DNA of 64,000 nt from an uncultured Bacteroidota bacterium (GTDB taxonomy: Bacteria > Bacteroidota > Bacteroidia > Bacteroidales > WCHB1-69): the NCBI GenBank assembly GCA_902786595.1, contig CADADB010000005.1:80378-144377 (forward strand). The letters are read 5' to 3'. Both the position numbers and the translations under genes were made by a program. The notes below the pieces were generated by a model. The model searched no databases. It saw only the letters and a list, made by a program, of their open reading frames with translations, and was not told the origin of the DNA. This document shows positions 1-7,864 of the stretch, piece after piece. Every line of letters begins with the position of its first letter. Position 1 is the first letter of the stretch.

Positions 1-887
1 TCCAGGATTTGTTCGCGGATGAAATGGTCGATCTGTTCGTCGGTGGCAGGCTTGAGTTTCCCAGAGGTCTTCAACAAATCCATCAAATCAGAATTCGTGA
101 ATTGAGTCTCGGCAAATAACACTCCTAAGGTGTCCAAATGTCTGTAAGACAGGGTAGTTCTTGCTTCTACTAAGAGTTCAAGGTAGTCGGGCTGGAGTTG
201 TAAGTTGCTCTTGATTTGGTTTCTGATTTGGGGAAGGGTTGCTTTTACTTGCTCTTTTCTGAGCTGTTCACTTTCGAAAAAGGTGAACAGGTAGAAAAGG
301 GTGTCTTGGGTGAGGAAAACAGTATCGGCGCGCGTGAATTCGTCAATCTGCTGTGGAAGGCCCATGTTGGCGATACGTATCCCTCGGAAGAGGCGATTTC
401 TCGCCATCCATCGTTTGTTGTCCTTGTAGGCGGGTTTTGAGCGGTCGATCCAGATCTGCCGCGCCTCCGCAGGCGGGTATTTCAGCGTGAGTCGCGTTTG
501 GGAGCTGTCGGTGACAATGTCATAGACGAATCCCCCGTTGATGTCCCCTAACTTCTGTAGCAGGTAGTTGAACTCGTCAGGTTCCAGCCGGTAGCGGATG
601 CGGTCGGCGAGGTATTGCCGCAATTGTGCGCTGTCGTTTCCGGGGATAAAGTTTTCCTGAAGGGTGATGTCGAAATGGAGATAGCCGGGGGTGTATCGCA
701 GCTTGTTGACCACCCAGCCCTCCTCGTAATAGGGACAGTTCCGTTTGGTGTTCATCCCCACGACCTTCGCGTACATCTCCCGGTCGATGGGCTGCGCATA
801 CAGGCTCCCCGCCGACATCAGCGTCAGGAAGACGCCCCAGAGCAGCAGTCTTGTGAGCGTATTATCGTGAGTAACTCCGTTTTTCAT
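1..887 (-). CDS. Exported hypothetical protein, 3' end outside window
   Basis: An open minus-strand frame runs from an ATG at 887 (a second in-frame ATG is at 893) through the left edge of the window without a stop, so the C-terminus is missing. The first ~32 residues form a signal peptide: a polar start, a hydrophobic Leu-rich core and a small-residue cleavage region ending in LYA before QPID. The visible remainder (~265 residues) is mixed alpha/beta and acidic, with no motif I recognise. A TAnnTTTG element at 908-915 in the right orientation suggests a short leader and supports a start at 887 or 893. It is probably a periplasmic or envelope protein; no function is assigned. Confidence 0.75.
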   Translation of the reverse strand, partial: MKNGVTHDNTLTRLLLWGVFLTLMSAGSLYAQPIDREMYAKVVGMNTKRNCPYYEEGWVVNKLRYTPGYLHFDITLQENFIPGNDSAQLRQYLADRIRYRLEPDEFNYLLQKLGDINGGFVYDIVTDSSQTRLTLKYPPAEARQIWIDRSKPAYKDNKRWMARNRLFRGIRIANMGLPQQIDEFTRADTVFLTQDTLFYLFTFFESEQLRKEQVKATLPQIRNQIKSNLQLQPDYLELLVEARTTLSYRHLDTLGVLFAETQFTNSDLMDLLKTSGKLKPATDEQIDHFIREQIL

Positions 888-907
888 TGACATTGGGAAA
901 AACACGG

Positions 908-915
908 CAAAAGTA
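908..915 (-). promoter_or_regulatory. Bacteroidota -7 promoter element for the leftmost gene
   Basis: On the minus strand this reads TACTTTTG, matching TAnnTTTG. It lies 15-21 bases before the two candidate start codons (893 and 887). No clear -33 TTTG was identified. Confidence 0.5.
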
Positions 916-947
916 ACAATTTTCAGGGAATGCGCATCTGTTCCACT

Positions 948-974
948 AAAAAAAGGCCCCCGTTCCCGAGAGCC
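948..974 (-). terminator. Duplicated copy of the korAB terminator
   Basis: On the minus strand, GGCTCTCG and CGGGGGCC pair (with two G-U pairs) around a GGAA tetraloop and are followed by a T-run. The same hairpin and T-run occur at 7808-7833 after intact korB. The copy here follows the korB fragment at 1008-1083, so terminator and gene end were duplicated together. It may also stop minus-strand transcription before the leftmost gene. Confidence 0.7.
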
Positions 975-1007
975 CTTCATTCTTAATTCTGAATTCTTAA
1001 TTCTGCA

Positions 1008-1083
1008 TTAAATTTCCCACGTGTCCCCACTGTTCAACAAATCGTCCACGCATTTGTACTTGCCGTTAGCCATCTGTTCTTCC
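1008..1083 (-). pseudogene. Fragment of korB 3' end
   Basis: Minus-strand codons here spell the last ~24 residues of KorB, ending GDTWEI and a stop. Positions 1012-1083 match 7869-7940 of the intact gene at 70 of 72 bases. Upstream of 1083 the similarity stops abruptly and the frame continues into unrelated sequence. The fragment cannot make a functional subunit. With the duplicated terminator at 948-974 it marks one side of the 1.1-7.8 kb accessory island. This is the arrangement expected when an element enters a gene's 3' end, rebuilds it and leaves the old end behind. No recombinase gene is visible, so homologous recombination is equally possible. Confidence 0.85.
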
Positions 1084-1119
1084 GTGGCGATGACGAAGGC
1101 ATGCCTGTGGATTAGGAGC

Positions 1120-1138
1120 GACCGCATTCTTGCGGTTG
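1120..1138. repeat. Short GC hairpin at the island edge
   Basis: CCGCA and TGCGG arms sit around a short loop just inside the korB fragment. It resembles the small palindromes scattered in other gaps of this window. Its role is unknown. Confidence 0.35.
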
Positions 1139-1162
1139 GATGTTTACGCAACAAATAAAATC

Positions 1163-1190
1163 TTGCGCACCGTATTTTTTTGTATTTTTG
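1163..1190 (+). promoter_or_regulatory. Promoter for structured RNA and lipoprotein
   Basis: A TTG at 1163-1165 and TATTTTTG at 1183-1190 are separated by 17 bases, matching the Bacteroidota -33/-7 pattern. Transcription should start at about 1195, almost exactly where the base-paired region begins and about 290 bases before the lipoprotein start. Confidence 0.65.
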
Positions 1191-1195
1191 CACCG

Positions 1196-1480
1196 TCAGC
1201 TTGTCGGCATATTGTGTTGGATTGTTGACGAATTATTAGTGAATATAACGAAGCGTTATGCTTGTCTTGTTGCTGGAAACGTGAGAAATTTCTATTATTG
1301 TAATGCAAGTAAGCGTAACTGTTCACGCTTATCGCGTGGGCTGGTTACTGCATCTTCATTACAAGGTTATTCTCACGACCTCCAACATAGGATGTGGTGT
1401 ACAGTACCACGCTTCTTTTTTGTAAAAGCTCTTGAGGTGCTGAGGAGTGAAGAAAAGTTGTGCCCGACACGTAATAGGGT
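1196..1480 (+). ncRNA. Long rod-like structured RNA (candidate 6S-like RNA or leader)
   Basis: Nested complementary segments fold about 280 bases into one rod. From outside to inside, 1201-1209 pairs with 1461-1469 (one bulge), 1250-1256 with 1409-1415, 1267-1277 with 1381-1387 (internal loop), 1280-1287 with 1370-1377, 1298-1305 with 1357-1364, 1304-1312 with 1345-1353 (one bulge), and 1311-1316 with 1325-1330 as the apical hairpin. A side hairpin is visible at about 1394-1410. A good promoter lies immediately upstream. The overall shape recalls 6S RNA but is longer than usual; it could instead be a long 5' leader of the lipoprotein at 1488. The family assignment is a guess; the pairing is directly visible. 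Confidence 0.6.
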
Positions 1481-1487
1481 CCCTATT

Positions 1488-2081
1488 ATGAAAAGATTAG
1501 TAACAATCCTTTCTTTTTTGCCGTTGTTGGCTTTATGTTCATGTAGTAATAACAAAACTGAATCCACAAAAAATGATGCGCCGGAAGCAGAGACGGTTGT
1601 AGACTCATTAGCCATTGCATTACACGAATTGGATAGTCTGTTAAATTGTGGCACTCTTATTCATTTGGATGTATATGAAATAGGAAAATTGAAATCAGTT
1701 TCAATAGCTGTCCACAAACTTACCGTTGCAGATCGTAATTATTCGTACATCAATTTTAGAAAGGATTGTGGTGGGGAATATTATTATTCTTGGGAAGATG
1801 CAATGCTTCTAAATGATGAATGCAAATATTTATTAAACGCACTCGATACTATTATGAAAAACAACAAAAGAGCAGTTGATCATGAGGAAAGGTATGCATA
1901 TTCTACTAAAGATGATATTGCGGTATATGCAAATAGTGACAAAAGTGGTTCGAATTGGACTATGAGGTTCAGTGTTGATTATAAAAAGTCTAATTCCTCG
2001 GTAACCCTTACTGGAGATGAAATGGCAACGCTTAAAGAACTTATTCTAAAAGCACAAGAAAAAATTGCAGAACAGAAATAA
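1488..2081 (+). CDS. Small lipoprotein, hypothetical
   Basis: The product is 197 aa. It has a typical lipoprotein signal: Met-Lys-Arg, a hydrophobic core and a Cys-containing lipobox at about residues 16-19, followed by an Asn/Ser/Lys-rich linker. The mature part is polar, with alternating acidic and basic stretches and no family I recognise. The ATG at 1488 was chosen because the longer frame upstream runs through the structured RNA and would give no signal peptide. A perfect short palindrome (1472-1486) ends just before this ATG and could hide the ribosome binding site. Codons are AT-rich like the rest of the island. It is probably an outer or inner membrane lipoprotein. Confidence 0.75.
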   Translation: MKRLVTILSFLPLLALCSCSNNKTESTKNDAPEAETVVDSLAIALHELDSLLNCGTLIHLDVYEIGKLKSVSIAVHKLTVADRNYSYINFRKDCGGEYYYSWEDAMLLNDECKYLLNALDTIMKNNKRAVDHEERYAYSTKDDIAVYANSDKSGSNWTMRFSVDYKKSNSSVTLTGDEMATLKELILKAQEKIAEQK

Positions 2082-2172
2082 TAAATCGTTTAGGATGAAG
2101 AGTTCTTATGGCTCATAGTAAACTATCCTAATGAATGAATCCTCTTTAGAATAATTCGAAACAAATATTGTG

Positions 2173-2180
2173 TATTTTTG
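2173..2180 (+). promoter_or_regulatory. -7 element upstream of the RecQ-like helicase
   Basis: TATTTTTG matches TAnnTTTG and lies 40 bases before the ATG at 2220. The matching -33 box is weak. Confidence 0.5.
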
Positions 2181-2219
2181 TGGGAGTTTTGTAGGATATG
2201 AACTAGAAAAACAAGTGTC

Positions 2220-5200
2220 ATGGAAGAAAAGAACATAGTGCAACTCTATACAAATAGAGTCAAATCCATTATTAATAATTATAACAAAAAAAATGCTCCA
2301 GAAATCTATGTTTTTCTTGGCTTAAACGATGTGGTTGACACATCTGAGTTTAACGAGTATATTGTAGATAAACAAACCTTTGGCATTGATGGAAACGACA
2401 CTGTTTTTTCGAAAAAATGGTTCAAAGAATTTTTTATTGCTTTGAGCAAACATGATGGTCCAACCATAATGTCGTTTGCACAGTTTTCATACTTGATAAC
2501 TTATATGGACGCAGATTATTATTCAGATGTGGTCCTAATCAGAGATAATCTAAGAAATTTATATCCTTTAGACAAAACGCTTTTCTGTGAGATTCAAGAC
2601 AAGTATAATAGTGAAAGTAGAGCCAAGGAGATGCCTGCATATCAAGCTGAACAGATAAAAAATGTTGACAGCTACTATTATACACCAAATCTGTCCGATT
2701 TTCAGTGGACAATCGTTGATTTGTTCACAGACAAAACAGCCATAAAGACATCCTTAGCAAAACCAAAGGATGTTGAAGTAGTTGATTTTTTGTCATACAA
2801 GTATGCAATGGATTTGTTTGTCAATAAATGTGTTGAAGAAAGAAATTTCAGCAAGAAAGTATATATTAGAATATTTGACAAACATCCCGAACAGAAAATG
2901 TATTATGAGACATTAGAGCGAATGAATTTCGTTTTAAAATCTTTTGGAGGTGAACTTGTCGGTTTAAACCAAGAAAACGTACTGAAAGTACAAGAAATAG
3001 ATGGTTCCACATTGGAAATGTTGCATAAATATTGGGGTGCTGGTGCTCGGTTCCGAGACATCAAGGTTTATGAAGATCCTAATAAAAGCAATGAATTGGT
3101 GTCAATATCTCAAGGACAAATAGTAGATACGATTATCAAGGAGTATGAAAAGTCCAACACCGGCGATAACGAATCTATTCGCGATTTATTTTTAACAGCA
3201 CCGACAGGTTCTGGTAAATCGTTATTGTTCCAGTTGCCCGCATTCTATGTTTCGTCAAAAGGAGATGTTACCATTATCGTGTCTCCATTGATAGCTTTGA
3301 TGAAAGATCAGGTTTCGGCCATTCAAAATGATCGTGGTTTTGAAAAAGTCGCCTATATAAACAGTGAATTAACACTAATAGCCCGAGAAAAAATCATCGA
3401 GGATTGTCAAGCTGGAGAAATAGATGTTCTTTATTTGTCACCGGAGCTTTTATTATCTTACGATATTTCATTTTTCATCGGACAACGCAAACTCGGTTTG
3501 CTCGTTATTGATGAAGCTCACCTCATAACAACCTGGGGGAGGGATTTTCGTGTGGACTATTGGTATTTGGGAGGATATGTGCGTAAAATCAGGAAATATA
3601 ATGATTACAACTTCCCAGTAGTTGCTGTAACCGCTACAGCAGTATATGGCGGTGTCAATGATATGGTATTCGATAGCATAGACAGCTTGGCGATGCAAAA
3701 CCCCTATATATACATTGGTCAAGTCAAAAGAGACGACATTTCATTCATTGTTAATAATCATGATAAATTCAATTTCGGCCATCAACGAAGTAAAATCAAA
3801 CAAACTGCAGCTTTTATTGAAAACATATACAAAATCGGGGCAAAAACCATTATTTACACGCCATATTCCAAACATGTTTCTGATTTGATGTCAGAAATTC
3901 AAAGTTCCGAACAACCCGATGCAGCGGTGTTCTATTATGGTACACTGGACCACTCAATCAAGGAAGAGTCTTATAATAAGTTCAAGAATAGTGAATCAAA
4001 AATCATGATTTGCACTAAAGCTTTCGGAATGGGCGTTGATATTTCCGATATTGAAGTTGTCTATCATCATGCCCCCTCAGGTTTGCTTCCGGACTACATA
4101 CAAGAAGTGGGTCGCGTTGCTCGTGACCCAAAGATTCATGGTTTTGCAGCTCTTGATTATTCTCGTGAGGATCAAATTTACAGCAAGAAGTTACACGGAA
4201 TGTCCTCAATAAAGCTATGGCAATTAAAAGAAATGTTGAGGAAAATTTATAATTTGTACTTGAAAAACGAAAAACGGAGAAACTTGCTAGTGTCTCCTGA
4301 CGATTTTGGATATATTTTCAATGAATTTGATAATGACCAAAAAGTAATGACATCGCTAATGATGCTCGAAAAGGATTACCTTGCTAAATATCGATTTAAT
4401 GTTCTTATTGCACGTCCTAAAAAATTGTTCTCTACAGTATTTGCACGTGTTAACGAACAGGATTTTATAAAATTGCACGGTCATTTTCCTAAATCTTATA
4501 CAATTATAGGGGAAACACAAAAATCTAAAATCATAGAACTTGACTTGAATGAAATTTGGTCTAAATATCGCAATGAAATGAGTTTTCCTGTGCTGAAAGC
4601 GGCATTTTATAATAAGGAATTGTTTGAAAAAGAACAAATAGATATCAATCCGCTTCTGAAGTTCTCATTTAAAATTTATGACAGTTACGACCAAATACAA
4701 GACAAGTTGTTGTCCTTCTTTGAGAAAATAAGAAAAGTGTTCAGTGAATTATATTTACAAAACAAGTTTGTAAGAGCTGACACAATAAAAAAGACAATCG
4801 AGAAGAAATTTCCAAATACAAAAGGGATAAATGAGCTTTCTGATTTCATCATAACCTCATTTTCTAAAATTGATGGCAAAAGAGCTTATACACGAGACTC
4901 CTTTATTTTAGTCAGAATGAATATGCATGGAAAATCTTATCGGGTTTATTCAAATCGGTATATTGATGTTTTCAGCTCTTTGACCAAGCTCTTTACTACT
5001 CTATTTTCGGATGCATCTTCTGATACGGTTAACAGATATACATCGAAGGAAAACTCTGATTCTACAAATTACATTCGTCTTGGATATTTTCTTGAAATGC
5101 TTGATTTAGGCACCTTTGAAATGACTGGTGGTGACAAACCAATGATCTTTATCCGTATAAACGACCCGAGAAAGATACACCGAGACGCTTTTGATAAGAA

Positions 5201-5774
5201 CTACTCTAATGGATTGCTTCAAGATACACTAAACAAGTTTGATGTTAGTAGCAAATTGTTTGATCATTTCTTTTTAAGCTCAATGCCCAATGAAGAAAGG
5301 TGGAATTTTATTGAAGACTTCTTTTTAGGTGCTAACATTGACGATCTTATTGTCAACCATCCGGATGAAACTGGTGAAAACAATATTGACATTGTCGAAG
5401 CAATCAAAGAAGCACGAAATCCAAAGAAAAAAGTGTTAGAAAAAAAGACTGATCCTGAAAATGATTCTTCTGCTTTGAATAAAGAATCTCAAGAACAAGA
5501 AGATTTTGACGAGCTTTATAATCCTAATGAAATTGTTGTTATACCCAGGGTAAAAGATGTATTTCCGCCCATCGAAAATTCAATCTATTACAAAGATAGT
5601 CTTCTTACGCTAGTTGTGAAAGATAAAACTGAAACAAGACCGATTGTAGCGTGGGTAAGGATGAATCCTGTAGAATTTAATGATGCAGTGGATAAATATC
5701 ACTTGAAAATATCAAAAATTATGAGAAAAATTCTTGAAAAAGAAGTTTTATTGCATAAAAATCACAATAAGTAA
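2220..5774 (+). CDS. RecQ-type SF2 DNA helicase with long extra domains
   Basis: The product is 1184 aa, about twice the usual RecQ length. Residues 1-300 are of unknown type. The helicase core follows: Walker A APTGSGKS at 327-334, a SPLIALMKDQ motif as in RecQ, DEAH at 431-434, a TATA motif, then a second RecA-like domain with GMGVD and motif VI QEVGRVAR at 628-635. The remaining ~530 residues match nothing I recognise and contain a Lys/Glu/Asp-rich stretch near 1055-1090. The family unwinds DNA 3' to 5' using ATP. Its location next to an ATPase/DUF4276 pair in an AT-rich island between korB duplications suggests anti-phage defence rather than the housekeeping RecQ. No nuclease motif was identified in the flanking domains. 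Confidence 0.85.
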   Translation: MEEKNIVQLYTNRVKSIINNYNKKNAPEIYVFLGLNDVVDTSEFNEYIVDKQTFGIDGNDTVFSKKWFKEFFIALSKHDGPTIMSFAQFSYLITYMDADYYSDVVLIRDNLRNLYPLDKTLFCEIQDKYNSESRAKEMPAYQAEQIKNVDSYYYTPNLSDFQWTIVDLFTDKTAIKTSLAKPKDVEVVDFLSYKYAMDLFVNKCVEERNFSKKVYIRIFDKHPEQKMYYETLERMNFVLKSFGGELVGLNQENVLKVQEIDGSTLEMLHKYWGAGARFRDIKVYEDPNKSNELVSISQGQIVDTIIKEYEKSNTGDNESIRDLFLTAPTGSGKSLLFQLPAFYVSSKGDVTIIVSPLIALMKDQVSAIQNDRGFEKVAYINSELTLIAREKIIEDCQAGEIDVLYLSPELLLSYDISFFIGQRKLGLLVIDEAHLITTWGRDFRVDYWYLGGYVRKIRKYNDYNFPVVAVTATAVYGGVNDMVFDSIDSLAMQNPYIYIGQVKRDDISFIVNNHDKFNFGHQRSKIKQTAAFIENIYKIGAKTIIYTPYSKHVSDLMSEIQSSEQPDAAVFYYGTLDHSIKEESYNKFKNSESKIMICTKAFGMGVDISDIEVVYHHAPSGLLPDYIQEVGRVARDPKIHGFAALDYSREDQIYSKKLHGMSSIKLWQLKEMLRKIYNLYLKNEKRRNLLVSPDDFGYIFNEFDNDQKVMTSLMMLEKDYLAKYRFNVLIARPKKLFSTVFARVNEQDFIKLHGHFPKSYTIIGETQKSKIIELDLNEIWSKYRNEMSFPVLKAAFYNKELFEKEQIDINPLLKFSFKIYDSYDQIQDKLLSFFEKIRKVFSELYLQNKFVRADTIKKTIEKKFPNTKGINELSDFIITSFSKIDGKRAYTRDSFILVRMNMHGKSYRVYSNRYIDVFSSLTKLFTTLFSDASSDTVNRYTSKENSDSTNYIRLGYFLEMLDLGTFEMTGGDKPMIFIRINDPRKIHRDAFDKNYSNGLLQDTLNKFDVSSKLFDHFFLSSMPNEERWNFIEDFFLGANIDDLIVNHPDETGENNIDIVEAIKEARNPKKKVLEKKTDPENDSSALNKESQEQEDFDELYNPNEIVVIPRVKDVFPPIENSIYYKDSLLTLVVKDKTETRPIVAWVRMNPVEFNDAVDKYHLKISKIMRKILEKEVLLHKNHNK

Positions 5775-6009
5775 GTGGTTGTGTTAGCAGCCGCGCTATC
5801 CATTTAAGACAACTCAAGGGTATACTTGGAAACAATACTGTTTTTATATATGAAGGGGGATGTTTACAGTATGTGTTCAACCATTTCAGAAGTTGAAAAG
5901 AATAGGGGTAGGCAAGGGAATGAAAAATTTATTACTTTTGCCAATTTAATTTAGTCCTAATGATTTGAAAGTGTTATTATACGGTAGAAAAAAGTGAATT
6001 GATAAAAAG
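5775..6009. other. Intergenic gap, no gene seen
   Basis: This 235-base AT-rich gap separates the helicase from the ATPase. I see no convincing promoter, terminator or small frame, so joint transcription of the two units cannot be decided from the sequence. Confidence 0.4.
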
Positions 6010-7104
6010 ATGATCGAAAGAGTTCATATTCAAAATTATAAATCGATAAGAAATGCCGAGATCCCACTGGGTTCGCTTAATGTGCTTATTGGCTCTAATG
6101 GTGTTGGTAAAAGCAACTTTATTTCTTTTTTTGAACTTACGAAAGCTATTTTCCAACAACGTTTCGGGACCTACACGATGGATCATGGTGGGATAGACAG
6201 CCTTTTATATAAGGGACGTAAGGTTTCTGGGCAAATTGAGGGATTGTTGGATTTTGATAACATAAATGCATTTGAGTTTGTGCTTCGCCCCAAGCAGTCT
6301 GCTGCTGGATATATCGCATTCACTGCTGATTCTTTTAATAATCATAATGATATCACACATGATTACAGCAAATGGCATAGAGTTCTTTGGGATGTTAATG
6401 TTGATGAATCTACACTGATTTCTAACCCAGCTTGGAGGGCTCGCTATCTCAAACAACATTTAACGGGTTTCACAGTTTACCATTTCCATGATACCAGTGC
6501 TTCTTCACCTATGAGAGGATTGTGTCAGATTGACGATAACTATTTTTTAAGGGATAATGGCTCCAATTTGGCCGCATACCTCTATTATCTGTGTCAGAAT
6601 GACAGAAAATCGTTTGATCTAATAGAAGCCACTGTCCGTTCAATCGCCCCTTATTTCAAGTGCTTTGATCTTAAACCAAACAGGAATATGCCTGAACAGA
6701 TATCGTTGGAATGGCAGGAACACAATTCTGATATGTATTTGAATGGATACAGCTTCTCAGATGGCACGATACGTTTCATCGCTTTAGCTACATTGTTACT
6801 TCAAAGCAATTTGCCGAAAGTGATTATTATCGATGAACCAGAGTTGGGCCTTCATCCAGCTGCGATTAATAAATTTGCAGCTTTGGTGAAGAGAGCATCT
6901 AACAGTTGTCAAGTTATCTTATCTACACAATCCACCAATCTTGTGAATTGCTTTGATCCAGAGGATATCATTGTGGTTGACCGTAAGGAAGATCAGACGG
7001 TCTTTCGCCATCTAGATCCACAAAGTCTATCCGTTTGGATGGATGAGTATGATTATAGTTTGAGTGAACTTTGGGAAAAGAATTTGATAGGGGGGCAGTT
7101 ATAA
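6010..7104 (+). CDS. RecF/OLD-like AAA ATPase of a two-gene defence-type pair
   Basis: The product is 364 aa. The N-terminus reads like RecF/SMC-type ATPases: an IQNYKSI start and Walker A GSNGVGKS at residues 28-35. An ABC-like signature (SFSDGT) is near 255, and Walker B with the catalytic DE pair is at 275-276, followed by a LGLHP D-loop and a switch region. There is no long coiled coil and no C-terminal TOPRIM domain. The stop codon overlaps the next start (TAATG), so the two products are translationally coupled. ATPases of this kind paired with TOPRIM-like partners occur in OLD, PARIS and AbiL-type defence systems; membership of a named system is not claimed. Confidence 0.85.
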   Translation: MIERVHIQNYKSIRNAEIPLGSLNVLIGSNGVGKSNFISFFELTKAIFQQRFGTYTMDHGGIDSLLYKGRKVSGQIEGLLDFDNINAFEFVLRPKQSAAGYIAFTADSFNNHNDITHDYSKWHRVLWDVNVDESTLISNPAWRARYLKQHLTGFTVYHFHDTSASSPMRGLCQIDDNYFLRDNGSNLAAYLYYLCQNDRKSFDLIEATVRSIAPYFKCFDLKPNRNMPEQISLEWQEHNSDMYLNGYSFSDGTIRFIALATLLLQSNLPKVIIIDEPELGLHPAAINKFAALVKRASNSCQVILSTQSTNLVNCFDPEDIIVVDRKEDQTVFRHLDPQSLSVWMDEYDYSLSELWEKNLIGGQL

Positions 7105-7766
7105 TGAAACGTTTGTATTTTGTGGTAGAAGGACAAACTGAGCAGGAATTTGTTAACACGGTGCTTCGTCCTTGGTTGAATGACTATTCCATTTATGATA
7201 TAACACCTGTGTTGATAAAAACCAGTAAACACGGTAGAGGTGGACATGTAAATGCACAACATTTACTAAACACAATTAACGGATTGCTCAGAGAAACATC
7301 AGACAACCAATTGGTTGTGACCACCTTTATCGATTTTTTCAGGATTCCTAACAATATGCCTGGCTATGAAGAGGCCATGAAAAAGATTGGAACTTCTTCA
7401 CAAGTGAGGGCTTTGGAAGAAGAACTGTCTAATACGGTGAATGATTGGCGGTTTATTCCGTATATCCAACGTCATGAGTTTGAGTCTTTGCTGTTCTCGT
7501 CCAATGTTGGGTTCGAAAAGTATTGTAGTAACGAACAATCGTCAGAGACTGCAAACATAGTGGTGTCCTTTAAAAATCCGGAAGACATTAACTCCTCTCC
7601 TGAAAAAGCACCTTCAAAACGCTTGTTGGCTTTGATCCCCGATTATGACAAAGTTGTTTTGGGCAATTTATTGGCATTAGAAATCGGATTGCAAACTATT
7701 ATTGACCGTTGTCCGAGATTTGCTCAATGGATTCAAAACATTGTTCAAAAATGTCAAACAAATTAA
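7104..7766 (+). CDS. DUF4276 family protein (TOPRIM-like partner)
   Basis: The product is 220 aa and starts at the ATG overlapping the ATPase stop, behind a strong GGGGGG ribosome binding site. The VEGQTE motif at residues 8-13, an Asp at 77 (TTFIDFF) and HEFE at 124-127 are the conserved acidic positions of DUF4276, a family related to TOPRIM nuclease/primase folds. The acidic set suggests metal-dependent phosphodiester chemistry. It almost certainly acts with the upstream ATPase, which would sense or clamp DNA while this subunit cuts or otherwise acts. That division of labour is inferred from OLD/PARIS-type pairs, not shown here. Confidence 0.8.
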   Translation: MKRLYFVVEGQTEQEFVNTVLRPWLNDYSIYDITPVLIKTSKHGRGGHVNAQHLLNTINGLLRETSDNQLVVTTFIDFFRIPNNMPGYEEAMKKIGTSSQVRALEEELSNTVNDWRFIPYIQRHEFESLLFSSNVGFEKYCSNEQSSETANIVVSFKNPEDINSSPEKAPSKRLLALIPDYDKVVLGNLLALEIGLQTIIDRCPRFAQWIQNIVQKCQTN

Positions 7767-7807
7767 TATCTGAATTTTTCCTTTTGTGATCCTCTTGCCC
7801 ACATATT

Positions 7808-7833
7808 AAAAAAGGCCCCCGTTCCCGAGAGCC
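7808..7833 (-). terminator. Rho-independent terminator of korAB
   Basis: On the minus strand, an 8-bp stem with a GGAA tetraloop is followed by six T residues, ~30 bases after the korB stop. An almost identical copy is at 948-974. Confidence 0.75.
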
Positions 7834-7864
7834 TTATTCATAATTCAGCATTCAGCATTCATAA

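Noticed and set aside
1196-1480. tmRNA or RNase P
   Set aside because: No tRNA-like ends, tag frame or P4-type core were found; the pairing is a single rod.
1140-2081. 313-aa reading frame
   Set aside because: The first 116 codons run through the structured RNA. A lipoprotein signal begins at the ATG at 1488, so only that part was called.
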